A stretch of 64,000 nt of DNA from Adineta vaga (Eukaryota > Rotifera): positions 10,292,001 through 10,356,000 of the forward strand of contig CP075495.1 in the NCBI GenBank assembly GCA_021613535.1, given 5' to 3'. Both the position numbers and the translations under genes were made by a program. Position 1 is the stretch's first letter, and every line of letters starts with the position of its first letter. A model generated the notes under the pieces. That model had not been told where the DNA came from. It searched no databases and saw only the letters and a list, made by a program, of their open reading frames with translations. Below, piece by piece: positions 11,062 to 22,476 of this stretch.

Positions 11062-13491
11062 TTATATATTATTCAATGACTGCGAAGAATGTGATCGAGC
11101 TTCTGCACGTAGTAGACGTTTATGTTCACGTTCATGTGTATCCAATAATGATTTACTTTCACGTAAATGTTCTTGTTCGTGTGTTAAGCGTGTATATTTA
11201 TTATCTTGTCGTGTTTGTAACTAAAAAAAATAGAAAAACAAAACAAATCATAATTGAAAATATTGTAAAAATTTATTTGACTTTATTTAATTTGGAATTT
11301 TCTTTGACAAGATTTCTTTCTAAATCTCTTTCTTGATGTTGAACTTGTGCAATAGCTTCACGAATTTTAACTGCATCTTCTTGTTTTTTACGTATTAAAT
11401 CATCTCGTAATTTTTGTACTTCTTGTTCTTTTCTGCGACGTTGAAATTCAGCTTCTTTCACACTTTTACGTAGTTCAAATTCAATTTCTTTATTCTTATT
11501 TAATGTTTTCTATAAAGTAAGAAATAAAAACCATCAATATTTCCTCTAAAATATCTTTTAAAGACTAATCTTACTGTTAAATGTCGTACACGATCTTCAT
11601 GTTGTTTTGTTTCGATATCATTATAATATATTGTTGTTCTATTTGAACTTTCTCTTTCATATCCATTACTCTTCTCAGCTTTATCACGCATATATTGATT
11701 CATTAAATGTGAACGACGTTTATCGACATCCTAGATTATGAAGACAAAAGAGTTTACTATCCAGTTTTTTTCTTTTCTATTTCGATCAATTAATAAACAA
11801 ACATTCATTTTGCTATTCAATTGATTTGTACGTCGATCTTTCTCAATCGCAGCTGCATTTGCATTCAATTGTCGTTGTTTAGTATAAATGGTTTCTAAAC
11901 GATTTCTTGTATCACCAATACGACGAAGTGCTAGAATAATTCATTCAAACAAATTTTTGTAGATGAACGTGTTCATACCTTCACGTTGTTTAAGATCAAG
12001 CATGGAATGACGACTTGCCATATCACCTGAAAGACGACGCCTTTCCAATTCATAGTTTTTCACATGTGTATTTGTTTTACTACGAAAGAAATAAAAGTTC
12101 AATGATTGATCAGTTTCAAACATTTCCTCATGTGAAAATGCAAAATAAACAAAATTATTTCGAAAATTTTACTTTAATCTTTGTTCAAACTTCTGTTCTT
12201 GTTCCAGATCGTATTTAATCATATGAGCTCGATCATGATCGACCATGCTACATAAGAAATCATATTAAAATTTAATTTCTAATATAGAAATAATACCTTA
12301 GAAAATCTTTCATTTCCGTTTTCGCTTTTTGAGCTTCTAAATTAAGTGCCAATGCTATTTCACCTAATTCTTTTTTTAATCGTGCTTGTTCTAACTAGAT
12401 AAAAATGAAAAACATCTAATATATACACATATGTAAATTATTTTAATCAATAATCAAACTTCTTTTCGATGAACTTTTTGTTCAAAATCTGTATGTAATC
12501 GATCTAAGTGAAGATGTTTTATATCAAGTTCATTGTTTTTTGTTCGATATTGTCGAGCAAGATCGTTACAAAGTAATAAATTTCGACGACCTTTATCTTT
12601 ACTTGTTTGTAATGAATCAATATTTCGATCAGTTCGTTGTCTTGTTTGCTAATGAAAGAGAGAATTGGTATTTATTTGAATTGAAATTCAAGTTTATAAG
12701 ATTTACTTTTTCTTGAGTTTTGACAAATTCTCTTTCAATTGTATCTTTTTCTTCCAGATTTTTCGATAGACTTTTTTCTGCTTTATAACGTTTCATAGTT
12801 GTATCTAAATGAAATAAGTAAAGATAATGGTATCATGAAATAGAATTTGATTTTTATACAGACCAACATCAAGTTTACGAAGTGATTGACGTAAGTTTTG
12901 TTGTTCTTTTTTAATATCACCTTCTAAACGTTTCACTTCTCGTTCGCTCTTTTTTGCTTTTATCATTTCACTCTTCAAATATATATATGTATAATTTATA
13001 TATGAATATACATGAACAAACAAACCTTAACAAGTCTCATTTCTTTTTCGAATCGTTTTGCTTGATTTTTTAGATTTGCTGAAGTTGATATAGACGAAGA
13101 CAAATCATTTCTATCAGATCCTTTGACTTTTTGTGATTTTGTTGTTATTGTTGGTAATGTTGATGGTGATGATGACGATTTACCAAGTGAAGGTAACAAA
13201 GGATTTCCTATTGTTGAGGAATCATGTTTTGCTAATTGTAAACCGTCTTGTTGACGATAAAGTGAACGAATGCGTCGAGATGAATCAACATAACCTCCTT
13301 TTGTCATATGCCGACCATGATTTCTTAACATATCATATACATTTATTTGAAATATCAAAATTTTATCTGTAAACTTACTGTAAAAATTCCGCATAATTAA
13401 CTAGATCATCATCATCATAGGTATATACACTAGTTTGAGCAATTTCTGCATATCGATCATGAATTAACGAGGGACGAGCAAATGCAGTCAT
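11062..13491 (-). CDS. Coiled-coil protein of unknown family (possibly ciliary or cytoskeletal)
   Basis: Twelve minus-strand exons close in frame to 583 residues: 13379-13491, 13026-13323, 12864-12972, 12707-12804, 12460-12648, 12297-12394, 12173-12247, 11979-12079, 11803-11930, 11575-11730, 11282-11509 and 11062-11220. The N-terminal 40 residues include an acidic patch (YTYDDDDLVNYAEFLQ). A Ser-rich region with the block LGKSSSSPSTLPTITT follows, and from about residue 120 to the end the sequence is almost continuous charged alpha helix with heptad spacing (for example RRRKEQEVQKLRDDLIRKKQ). I do not recognise a named family. Long Arg/Gln/Glu-rich coiled coils of this size are common among axonemal and centrosomal proteins, but that is only an inference from composition. 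No signal peptide or membrane segment is seen. The most upstream plausible ATG was used. Confidence 0.72.
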
Positions 13492-14224
13492 TATTAATGT
13501 ATATTATGTCAAATTTCAATCACTTTTTACTTGTTAAGTAGAGTAAACGAACAGAAATTCTTCGTCAAGTTGTCAATAACCATTTTTTTCTTCTTGTTTC
13601 CATGCCAATGTTGTTCGCTCGATCGATTATACAAACAGAAGAACATACAGATGGCATTGATTGTTACGATCTTAAAAAATAAAATCGAACATCAATCAAT
13701 CGATCAATTCATTTAGCAAGACCTTAATTATATAAATATTTTTACAATATTAATTCCTCAAAGTGTTAAAAGTTTTTTTTAATTATTAATAATGAGACTT
13801 AATCAACTGCTAATAAACTTCAAAGTACTCTTTGCCTTCGCAGCTTTGAGTCAAAGGTTGAGAGGTTGAACAGTAAGAAACATTTCATTCATGTATGAGC
13901 GAGTATTAGTTTCGAATGTAATGAGCAAATGAAGCTGTTTTTATATATCTTAGGTGATAATTCGTTTTGAAAAGAATGTAAAGATGATGGTAATTTAGCA
14001 AAATCTATGACGTTACTTAGGCTTTATTTATTCCAGGTGAATTTCCGTACGATAAAGAACAAATGACAGACTAAGACTTTGATTAAAAAAAAATATACAT
14101 TCACACTGTGAAGGCAAGATTTATAATGCGTTATCAACGAAAGAAATGTAATTATGGAGAAACATAATTTCTCCTTTAGTATTTTATTTCACAGTCACTT
14201 TTTACTTGAAACACAGCTATATCG
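13492..14224. other. Divergent intergenic region
   Basis: 5' flanks of the coiled-coil gene (minus) and the first tandem GPCR (plus). No coding frame or RNA gene recognised. Confidence 0.4.
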
Positions 14225-15344
14225 ATGGCTTCTTGGTATCGTAAAAAAGATTCTGTTCCCTTTGAAACGGCTGAACTTATTGTCAGTGGTATTCTTCCTA
14301 TTGTTCTTATTATTGTGGGGACATTAGGCAATATGTTATGTGTTATTATTCTGCTCAAAAAAGAACATCGACAAACATCAACAAATGTTTATTTGATATT
14401 TCTATGTACTATGGATATGCTGTCACTTTATCAATGGAATCTACGTGATGCTCTTTACCAGTTCACTGATGGAAAACTTCTGATTACAAACCAGTCCTTA
14501 TTTCTTTGTATATGGCACTTATTTTTAGCTTTCTATACCTTGCATACTTCTGCTATGTTTCTTACTTTAATAGCACTTGATCGTGCTTGTCTCCTTTGGA
14601 GTCGATGGTATAAACAAAAGATAGCTCGAGCTCGAATTGCATTCATATTTTCCATCGTCATTTTTCTAGTCTTATTTGGTCTTGATGGTTTTATATTTGG
14701 ATTAGGATTTGAATATCAAGTTTATGACAATTCTACAGCAACATATATTACAATGATAGGATGCTACTATTCTATGAATATGAATCTCACTAATTTCTTT
14801 GCTAATCAATACGCATGGGTAATAGAACAGATTCGTGTAAAGTACTTTTTTTTCATTTTGTTCTTTTTCCTTCTAGATTCATCTAGTAATTATGTATTTT
14901 ATTCCATTTACTGTAATGTTTTTCTGTACCATAATGACTGTACGAAAGTTAAGTGTTCAACAAACATTTGATAATCAACAATTAGCAAATAATGCTCAAC
15001 GAAATCGTCGTATTTCGATCATGTTATTGATGATGTTTTTAAGCTATGTCATATTTACTTTACCAAATCGTCTTTGTTTTTCAATCTTTGTTGATCAATT
15101 AATTGATCATGATTATAGTGATACTGTATTTCTATCATCGAATGTTTTGATGTACACTAGAAATGCATTGAATGTATTTCTTCTGTACGTATCAGTATAT
15201 GGATTTCGACGAGATGTTCGTCGATTGTTGAATAAATGTTATGGAAAAATGAGACATCGAATTGTTCCTCAACAAGGCACACGCGCAGAATATATCGGTA
15301 CAATAACAATGATTCGTGAAAACGGTCAACAGCGTATTAATTAA
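14225..15344 (+). CDS. Rhodopsin-like GPCR, tandem paralog 1
   Basis: Two exons, 14225-14818 and 14877-15344, encode 353 residues. TM1 includes IVGTLGNMLCVIILL with the conserved Asn at residue 36. TM3 ends with DRAC at 119-122 in place of DRY. TM7 reads RNALNVFLLYVSVYGFRRD, which keeps the helix but lacks the Pro of NPxxY. The intron follows Trp198 before TM5, in phase 0. The downstream gene at 17134 has the same start (MASW followed by K/R-rich and PFET), the same intron after codon 198, and the same DRAC motif, so the two are tandem duplicates. Ligand and G-protein partner are unknown. The cysteines expected for the TM3-ECL2 disulfide are present (SLFLCIW and MIGCYYS). Confidence 0.88.
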
Positions 15345-17133
15345 GTTTATTTACATAGGTACTGATTAAATAAAATCGTCTCTTATGAACTGTTATTGCT
15401 CTAATATTTATCATATTCATATGTGTATATTATTTTGTACTGTTCACATTGATTTCAATAATAAAAAATGTTGTATCTGCATAACAGTTATGTTTTTTGT
15501 CACACACACCGAAATAAACTGAATTTTAATCGATTGATTCAGGTACATTTATTATGAAAATAACATTAAATATATTTTTAATACAAAAGCACTTCATGCA
15601 CAATAGTAACAATTGATAGACCGATTTGAAGTATGATTCTAAGAAATTGTTGTATAATATGTGTTACATATAATGTAAATGAATAGTAATTATATTGTCT
15701 TCCGATAGGACACCACCAACAGTGATCCTCATGCTGCCGTACTAATTTTTACTTGTTCTCGTTCCATTTTTGATCATCCACACCCTCATTTTCAGATCAT
15801 GAATACTTCAAACTAAATATCTCCGTACTTTTGTCAATTTATAATTTCTTCATATTCTCTATACAGGTTCATTCTATGTAATTAATTCTTTTTTGTTTGA
15901 AAGTGCATGTCAGTATGTAGTACGTATCAAAATAGTTTTTGTTAATTAAGCTTTTTTAATTATGTTTACAAACTCCTATATGATTAGACAGTGCCTTTTA
16001 GTGCGTGTGCTCTTATAGGTACTCCATCATAACATACTTTTTAAAATTAAAATAATTAACACATAGATTGCAACTACATACGTATGCTGGGTTAGTATCT
16101 CTATCAAATGACATGATATCCGGCGGAGTGTGTCAAGTCATTTGAATAATTCTAAGCTCGACATCGACTGTGGGCGAGGAGAGGAGGACTTTAACTCTTA
16201 TAAGATGTTGTTATATCTTTCTCTTTCTTGATAATTTCATTAGTAAATATTTCTATTCAAGTTAGTGATTCTAGAGTGTATATTTGATTGCTTGTTCAAG
16301 ATATTAAGAAGAAAGCCATACGTATCCAAAAAGACTTATATAAAGAAAATAAAAGGCCAAAAGAAAATCTTTAGATTACATTTTTTTAAGTAAAAAAGTA
16401 CATAAGGTTTCAATCTTTTCCAGAAAACACTTCGCAGGTACTAAAATTACGATAAATACTAATCCTCACAAAAACTATGTTAAAGAATCATTCATTTTTA
16501 ATTAAAAACCAAAGTTCAGAATACTTTTCGCTAGTGATGATGATGATGATGGTGGTGGTGATGAGTATTGCATTGATCATTTCAATATTTTGAGTTATGC
16601 GAAATAAAAGACGAATCTTTCAGGTGGTCATTGAAGAATTCATTTCATTCCAAGTGAACGTGTATGTTCTTAAATATCAGAATATATTCATGAGAATCAT
16701 ACAATAGCGATCTTCTTAATATCTTTAGAGACAAATGAAGAGGATAATATACATCAGTTAAGTTAAAAGAAATAAAGTGGACAAAATACATTGCTTCAAA
16801 ATTTGTTCGTTTCTTGAAAAAGAAAATGCTAAAAAATTTGAAAACAACTTGTTCAACTGATTCAAATTGGGCTTCGATCATTTTAGTTTTTCAGCTTCTG
16901 GAACATGTAAGAAGGAAACGAAAGAAACCTTAAGGAAACGTATGGTGTGCACTTTTTTCTTAATCTTAAAACTTATTAAGATTTTTGTCTTGTCTCATCT
17001 ATTTTTTACAATAGTGAGATGTTCTTGTGAATAAGAGGACGAGAAAACACTTCGACTTCTGTATAAATATCCTTATTCTCAAAAGAGTTGTGTGTTGTTT
17101 AGATCGTGTAATTCCTACATTATTTAATATTCA
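15345..17133. other. Intergenic, 1.8 kb between tandem GPCRs
   Basis: No supported gene. It contains an imperfect trinucleotide repeat of GAT passing into GGT at about 16535-16565, and an AATAAA at about 15462. Weak open frames here look random. It separates the two paralogs and probably carries the promoter of the second. Confidence 0.45.
16535..16565 (+). repeat. GAT/GGT trinucleotide microsatellite
   Basis: About ten consecutive trinucleotides, GAT repeats changing to GGT and back, in non-coding sequence between the two GPCR genes. Confidence 0.8.
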
Positions 17134-18273
17134 ATGGCTTCGTGGACTCGAAAACAAGATGTATATCCTTTTGAAACAATTGAATTAGTGATTAGTGGTA
17201 TTCTACCAATTGTTCTTATTGTATTTGGAACTATAGGTAATCTTTTATCGATTATTATTTTATTGAATAAAGAAAATCGTCGAACATCAACGAATATTTA
17301 TCTGATATTTTTGTGTCTAATGGATACAATATCACTTTATCAATGGAATCTTGCTAATACACTTGTATCATTTATTAATAATCAACGACAAATATGGGGC
17401 AATTCCGTCATTCTATGTAAATTAAGTCAATTCTTTGCATTTTATACTTTACATACTTCAGCAATGTTTCTCACATTTGTTGAACTTGATCGAGCTTGTT
17501 TATTAAGAAGCCGATGGTATAAAAGAAAGATAGCTCGTTCATCTGTTGCACTTATTATCTGTATTATCATTCTCGCTATTTTACTTGCATTAAATGGATT
17601 TTTATTTGACTTAGGTTTCGAATATTCAATCTATAATAATTTTACAGGAACATATGAGACTTTTGTCGCATGTTATTATTCAATGAATGCAAAATTGAAT
17701 GACTTTTTTGGAATTCAATATCCATGGGTAAATGTTCTAGTGGCATTGAAAGAAAGTTTCATTGACTTTTTTCTCTTTTAGATTCATCTTGTTGTTATGT
17801 ATTTTTTGCCATTTTCTATCATTATTATTTGTACATTACTAACTGCGAAAAAATTGATATTTAGTCAAACATTCACTAATGGCCAGTTAACTCGTAGTAA
17901 TCGACGTAATCGACGAATTTCAATTATGTTATTATTAATGTGTTTAACTTATGTTGTTTCAACGTTACCGAATCGTCTCTGTTTTTCAGTTTTTTCAAAT
18001 CTTATTATGGGTTATGATTATACAGATACAATATTTCTTAGTACAAATACCTTGATGTATACAAGAAATGCTATAAATGTATTTTTTTTGTATCTATCCG
18101 TTCATGGTTTTCGAAGAGATATACATTCTTTAGCTTTAAGATGTTTGAGAAGACGACCATTGCAAGTATTTCCATTCAATAATTCGATGACAAGAAATAA
18201 CAATGGTTCAATTACAGTAAATAGAAAACATACGGAAATGGCAATCATTCGAGTACCAAAAACAATAAATTAA
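17134..18273 (+). CDS. Rhodopsin-like GPCR, tandem paralog 2
   Basis: Exons 17134-17727 and 17782-18273 encode 361 residues. The protein follows paralog 1 throughout: MASWTRKQDVYPFETIELVI at the start, DRAC at 119-122 (here preceded by Glu), the intron after Trp198, and TM6 TLPNRLCFSVF. TM7 is RNAINVFFLYLSVHGFRRD. The C-terminal tail is longer and differs. Membrane segments are intact and no stop interrupts the frame, so both copies appear functional. The 54-nt intron is close to the 58-nt intron of paralog 1 in length and ends in the same exon start (ATTCAT). The function is undefined. Confidence 0.88.
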
Positions 18274-19722
18274 CAGTTTTCTAAGTGTTTGTCAATCAAC
18301 CATCAAAGATGAATTCATGTTTCCCTTCTTTATTCTGCTGCAAACGTATATTGTATGTCACATTCTTTTTGTTGTTGTCGTTTAATCAGAAAATTAATTG
18401 TTTTTATTCTAATTAATATTATCTTTCAATAAAGAAGACCGTCTCAACATAAGATGATTAAGCGAAAAGAATCTGTTCATTGAACTGTTTCAATACATAC
18501 TCATGTATAAGAGTATTTTCTAAGTTTTAACCTAGTTTCTTTTGCATATAAAATGACATGAATTAATTTGAAAGAAGGATAGATTTAGTTTGAATATAGA
18601 CTAGATTGCCACGTATTCTCATCAATAAAACTGATCTAAGGTCTAAATTTAGAAACAACAAAGTCTTTTCTCAAAAAGAATGAGAATCTAGATATGTTTA
18701 TTTATACTTCAACTTTCACAGCTTGATGCGCCATGTCAGATTAGGTTTTAAGTATAATTTACAGAAGACTTCGAAAATTGAATTCCTAATAAGACAATCT
18801 AATCAGCAAAACTTTTAAGTAAATATTATGAATGGTTTGACAGATGTGAAAAATAAAACGAACCTATCGAATGTATATATATATATATATAGCGGCCGCA
18901 GAAGAATATAAACTTGATCAATCTAAGTACTATTGATGATTTGTTCGTTATGAATTCATATCTTATAATAATCTTCTTAAAATATTCAATGTCTAGATAA
19001 ATAATATAAATATCTATGTAACCAATTCATTTACTCTTAGTATTGTCGTTATGATTAATGCTTCTAACTATATTTCAAACATGAAACGTCAACTAACATC
19101 TACTTAATATTACTGTCACTTACAAACGTAGGACGTCTTTATCCTGTAGGTTAATATACTGAAAACAACCTAACAGCCATGAAATAAGACAAAATTTTTA
19201 TACCTTTCATAGATAACAAATTCTAAAAGAGATGTATTCTGAATTTAAATCGAAATGATATTTTTTACATTATAGTTTTCTGCTAATTCTCTCTCATGAA
19301 TGTAGGCATTGAGAACTATTATTATTATTATCATACGAATAAAACGTATGCATTGATGGGAACACTATCGATCAAAATTTCGTGATGTTAAAGATTGTTT
19401 TTATTTTGTTTTTATTATTTGTAATATTACTCTAATCTTGAAATATCCAAAGCATTCATTTCAACTATGAGATAATCATCTTGTACGCTAATTCTATATA
19501 CTACATCAGATATACTAAAACTAGAAAGGAAGATATTGTTCTATACTGAACTCAGGATAATAGAACTGCGTAAACATATTAGTATGTTGTTCATGAATCA
19601 CAGTGTTGAAAATAAATCAATGTAGAACATCAGAATTTTTTGCTATTGTAGTTTTCTTTTCAAAGTTCAAAGGAATTATACACATTCGTTTATTTGAAAA
19701 GTTCGTTTTCTAGAATAATTAA
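18274..19722. other. Intergenic, 1.45 kb
   Basis: AT-rich, no coding frame. It includes a (TA)n tract at about 18875-18892 followed directly by an isolated GC-rich octamer GCGGCCGC, unusual in this composition. No other structure noted. Confidence 0.45.
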
Positions 19723-20004
19723 ATATAGTGATGCAGTATTTCTATTAACAAATACTTTGAAATGCATTGAATATACATTTGCTGTCAATTGTTAAATAAA
19801 TGTTATGGAAAAATAAGACACCCTCAACTCGCTCTTCAACGAAATATAGATGAAGAATACAATGCTATCGTTACTAGAACGTCAGTGTTAGTACAATCGA
19901 AAATTCAAGATAACAATGAACATTATTCTTTACTGATTCTGCAACAAATAACGTTATTTTTTACAACTCTAGTTGAATATTCTCCTGAGCTACTTTCCTC
20001 TTGA
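19723..20004 (+). pseudogene. Relic of a third tandem GPCR copy
   Basis: The stretch aligns at the DNA level with the 3' end of GPCR paralog 1. It shares TATAGTGATG followed by CAGTATTTCTAT, then AAATGCATTGAATA, then TAAATAAATGTTATGGAAAAA. Compared with paralog 1 (15113-15270), at least two internal deletions remove parts of TM7 and the start of the tail, and a stop codon interrupts the frame just before the Lys-Cys-Tyr-Gly-Lys block. No trace of the first six membrane helices was found upstream. It is therefore a decayed, probably never-complete or heavily deleted copy. The open frame of 71 codons at 19789-20004 is an accidental continuation. Confidence 0.75.
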
Positions 20005-22227
20005 ATTATTCATAACCGATATTTACAATGCTGTTTTTTCTCCTAGCTTCCGTATTCACAAATTGCTTTCATGGCCTATTATTTCTCTATCAAATAAGAT
20101 GTTATCCATTTTTTTTCATACATATTATAGTTTGTAGGATATCCAACAACAAATTCTTTTCTAAAGAATAGACAGGCACAGAAGAAATATGAATGCTATC
20201 TTTTTTTCAGAAAAGATCATTTTGAAATTAATTAAACATAATGACATATAATAAATTTTCTCATTATGCGTCAATGACGTAAAAGTAGAAATTTTCCAGA
20301 TGAATTTTCACACATTTACTTTGGTGAAAACATGTTTTAATATCAAATACCCGTTCTCTACTAGTTGAACGTTATCTAAAATACAATAAAACGTCGTATT
20401 TTAAGATCTTTTTCAGTTGAAATGAATGTAAGTGTTAAATTATTAATTATTTTTACTAGAATGTTCTCAGTCTCATAGAATTCTTTTTGATACATTATTT
20501 TTCATATACGTCATTCTGCTAGATTAATTTTACTTTGAAAAAGAAACAAATATCTCAAAGGAGTTCTTATGTATTTTCTCTTTCTATTATTTTCATTAGA
20601 CGTTAGTGAAATCAAGCGTATTATCCTTCAATATTTCGGTGAAAAAATGATCTAATTGAATTATTGTTTTCATTATCATTAGTAATAGAAGAGAAACATG
20701 TTTTTCTTATCATTCGAAGAAAAAGAACATATCCTTAAGATTTATTTGACTTGTATTTATCCAATGCTATTGTTTTATTCACTTAGTAAAGATACAAAAA
20801 AAGAAAGAGAAGACATCCGAGTTGCATTCTAAAGTTATTTTTCTCGTAATAGAATCGAAAAAAAATGTCAGGATCTTATTGATCATTCTTACGCTAATTC
20901 AGTGACGAAAAAGAAATGCAAACTAAAACCAAGAGACATCCGATGTTGTGTGTATGTCAAGTTTTCTTCTTTCTTTCATTCATTGTGCTTTTCAGCTACT
21001 TTGTGCCGGAAACTGTAACATTTTCTAGTAAGAGAAAGACTGTCGTTGTCGATGTCGTGATACAATTATGAATCAAATGAACGGTTGTAAAGCGAGCGAA
21101 TGACAATTGAGCACTGATTTCTTTCTATTCTGATAAATATACCATGATCTACATTATCTTTAACAGTTTCATTCGCGAGATCTTGTTTATATAAAATCAT
21201 CAACATTCAATGTTTCTAGCCGAATAAGTTTCTCACTTGATAGATCGTAGTTCAATTTAAATAATAGGTTTTTTTAAAGTTTTCTTAACTATTGCCTTAG
21301 GTAATTATAGGCTGATTGTTGATATTAACATACAGTTTTCAAAGAATTCTTCATTATTGTTTACTTTAATTTTTCATTGACAATTATCAAGTTATTGTCA
21401 AAAATCATGTCCACTGGTAATAATAATCTCTCATTAAACTATCGCTTCCTACTTCTTATTTCATTAAGTACAATTTCTTTTCTTTCTTTTTAATATTCTA
21501 CTAATAAACTCATTTATACATCTATTCTTCGCTATTTTTCTTTTTCTCTTCTCCAGAGTATAAATCTATCTTTTATTCGATTCAATTATACAGCTAAGTT
21601 AGTCGCATGTGAGACTAACTATGAATTACTTCTTTCTCTCTCTCTCTCTCTTACACACTCTATTGTTAATTTCGATCCTACTTAAATATAAATTAACAAT
21701 AAAAAGTATGTAAGTATTCACATTGAACTGAATTATCTTGATTCTGCAATTAGGTATTAAAAAATGATTCGCTCGATTTCTTGGCCTAGTTTGAAATGTC
21801 ATCAATATAATAAAAGGAAAACATAGTGAATGCCTTGTTTGAGGAATTTCAGATTTATAGAAATATATATTTAATTGTTGAATTCGATTGATCTGTCTAA
21901 AAGAGAACGATTTATGTTTATCGTTTATTGATGAAAGAAAAACAAACCTTGGAATTTGTCTATGTGTTCCTTTTTGTTTAATTACAGCGGTAAGATAAAA
22001 AATTTCCGTTGTGCGGAAACATAATAAAATCATTTTGACGTGTATTCGGAAGAGAAAAAAGAAATCAGCTGTTATTGAGCATCTATTGATGATCTTATAT
22101 TTATTGTTTAATAAACATGTTTAAAGAGTCATTTGTAATTTTTTCTAGATGTCGATTGACTCGAATAATTCGATGCAATTTAGCTTTATTTATCTACGTC
22201 AATGAACTAAGCAAATACGAAATTACG
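20005..22227. other. Gene-poor AT-rich region
   Basis: About 2.2 kb without a supportable gene. It holds a (TC)n tract at about 21634-21651 and many poly-T/poly-A runs. Weak open frames here have no family resemblance. Confidence 0.5.
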
Positions 22228-22476
22228 ATGAGTCTTCTATTAGCTAGTGGTCGACCATCAACTGCTCGTCGTTTATCATACATTAATAATGATTCATCGA
22301 ATAATCAAATACAATGGCCACCATCGATGATAGTTCAACAAGAAAATATGTTGGGAATGGGTCGACGTCGTGCACTTGATTTATATGGAACAAAAGATAT
22401 AGTTTTTTCACATGAACAAATCAAGAAAGCGAAACGATCAAATGAGAGTAGCAGTGGTATACTTCTTTCTCGGTAG
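22228..22476 (+). CDS. Small ORF of unknown function, possible 5' exon
   Basis: The frame from the ATG at 22228 gives 82 residues. It has a plausible coding composition (MSLLLASGRPSTARRLSYIN at the start, GMGRRRALDLYGTKDIVF in the middle, a basic helix IKKAKRSNESSSG near the end). It ends at TAG 22474-22476, but a good splice donor (CG then GTAGGT) begins at 22473, so it may be a first exon whose partner lies downstream. It is an isolated coding-like island between 20.0 and 25.8 kb, about 3.3 kb upstream of the Cav2 ATG and on the same strand. Splicing from 22472 to an AG at 25777-25778 would be in frame with the Cav2 ATG at 25798, but that link is speculative. I do not recognise the sequence. 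Confidence 0.35.
   Translation: MSLLLASGRPSTARRLSYINNDSSNNQIQWPPSMIVQQENMLGMGRRRALDLYGTKDIVFSHEQIKKAKRSNESSSGILLSR

Noticed and set aside
16645-16881. Minus-strand 78-codon frame between the GPCRs
   Set aside because: AT-rich, Phe/Ile/Leu-biased, with no motif and no matching splice partner.
21626-22033. Minus-strand 135-codon frame
   Set aside because: Includes a translated (TC)n microsatellite and lacks family resemblance; likely random.
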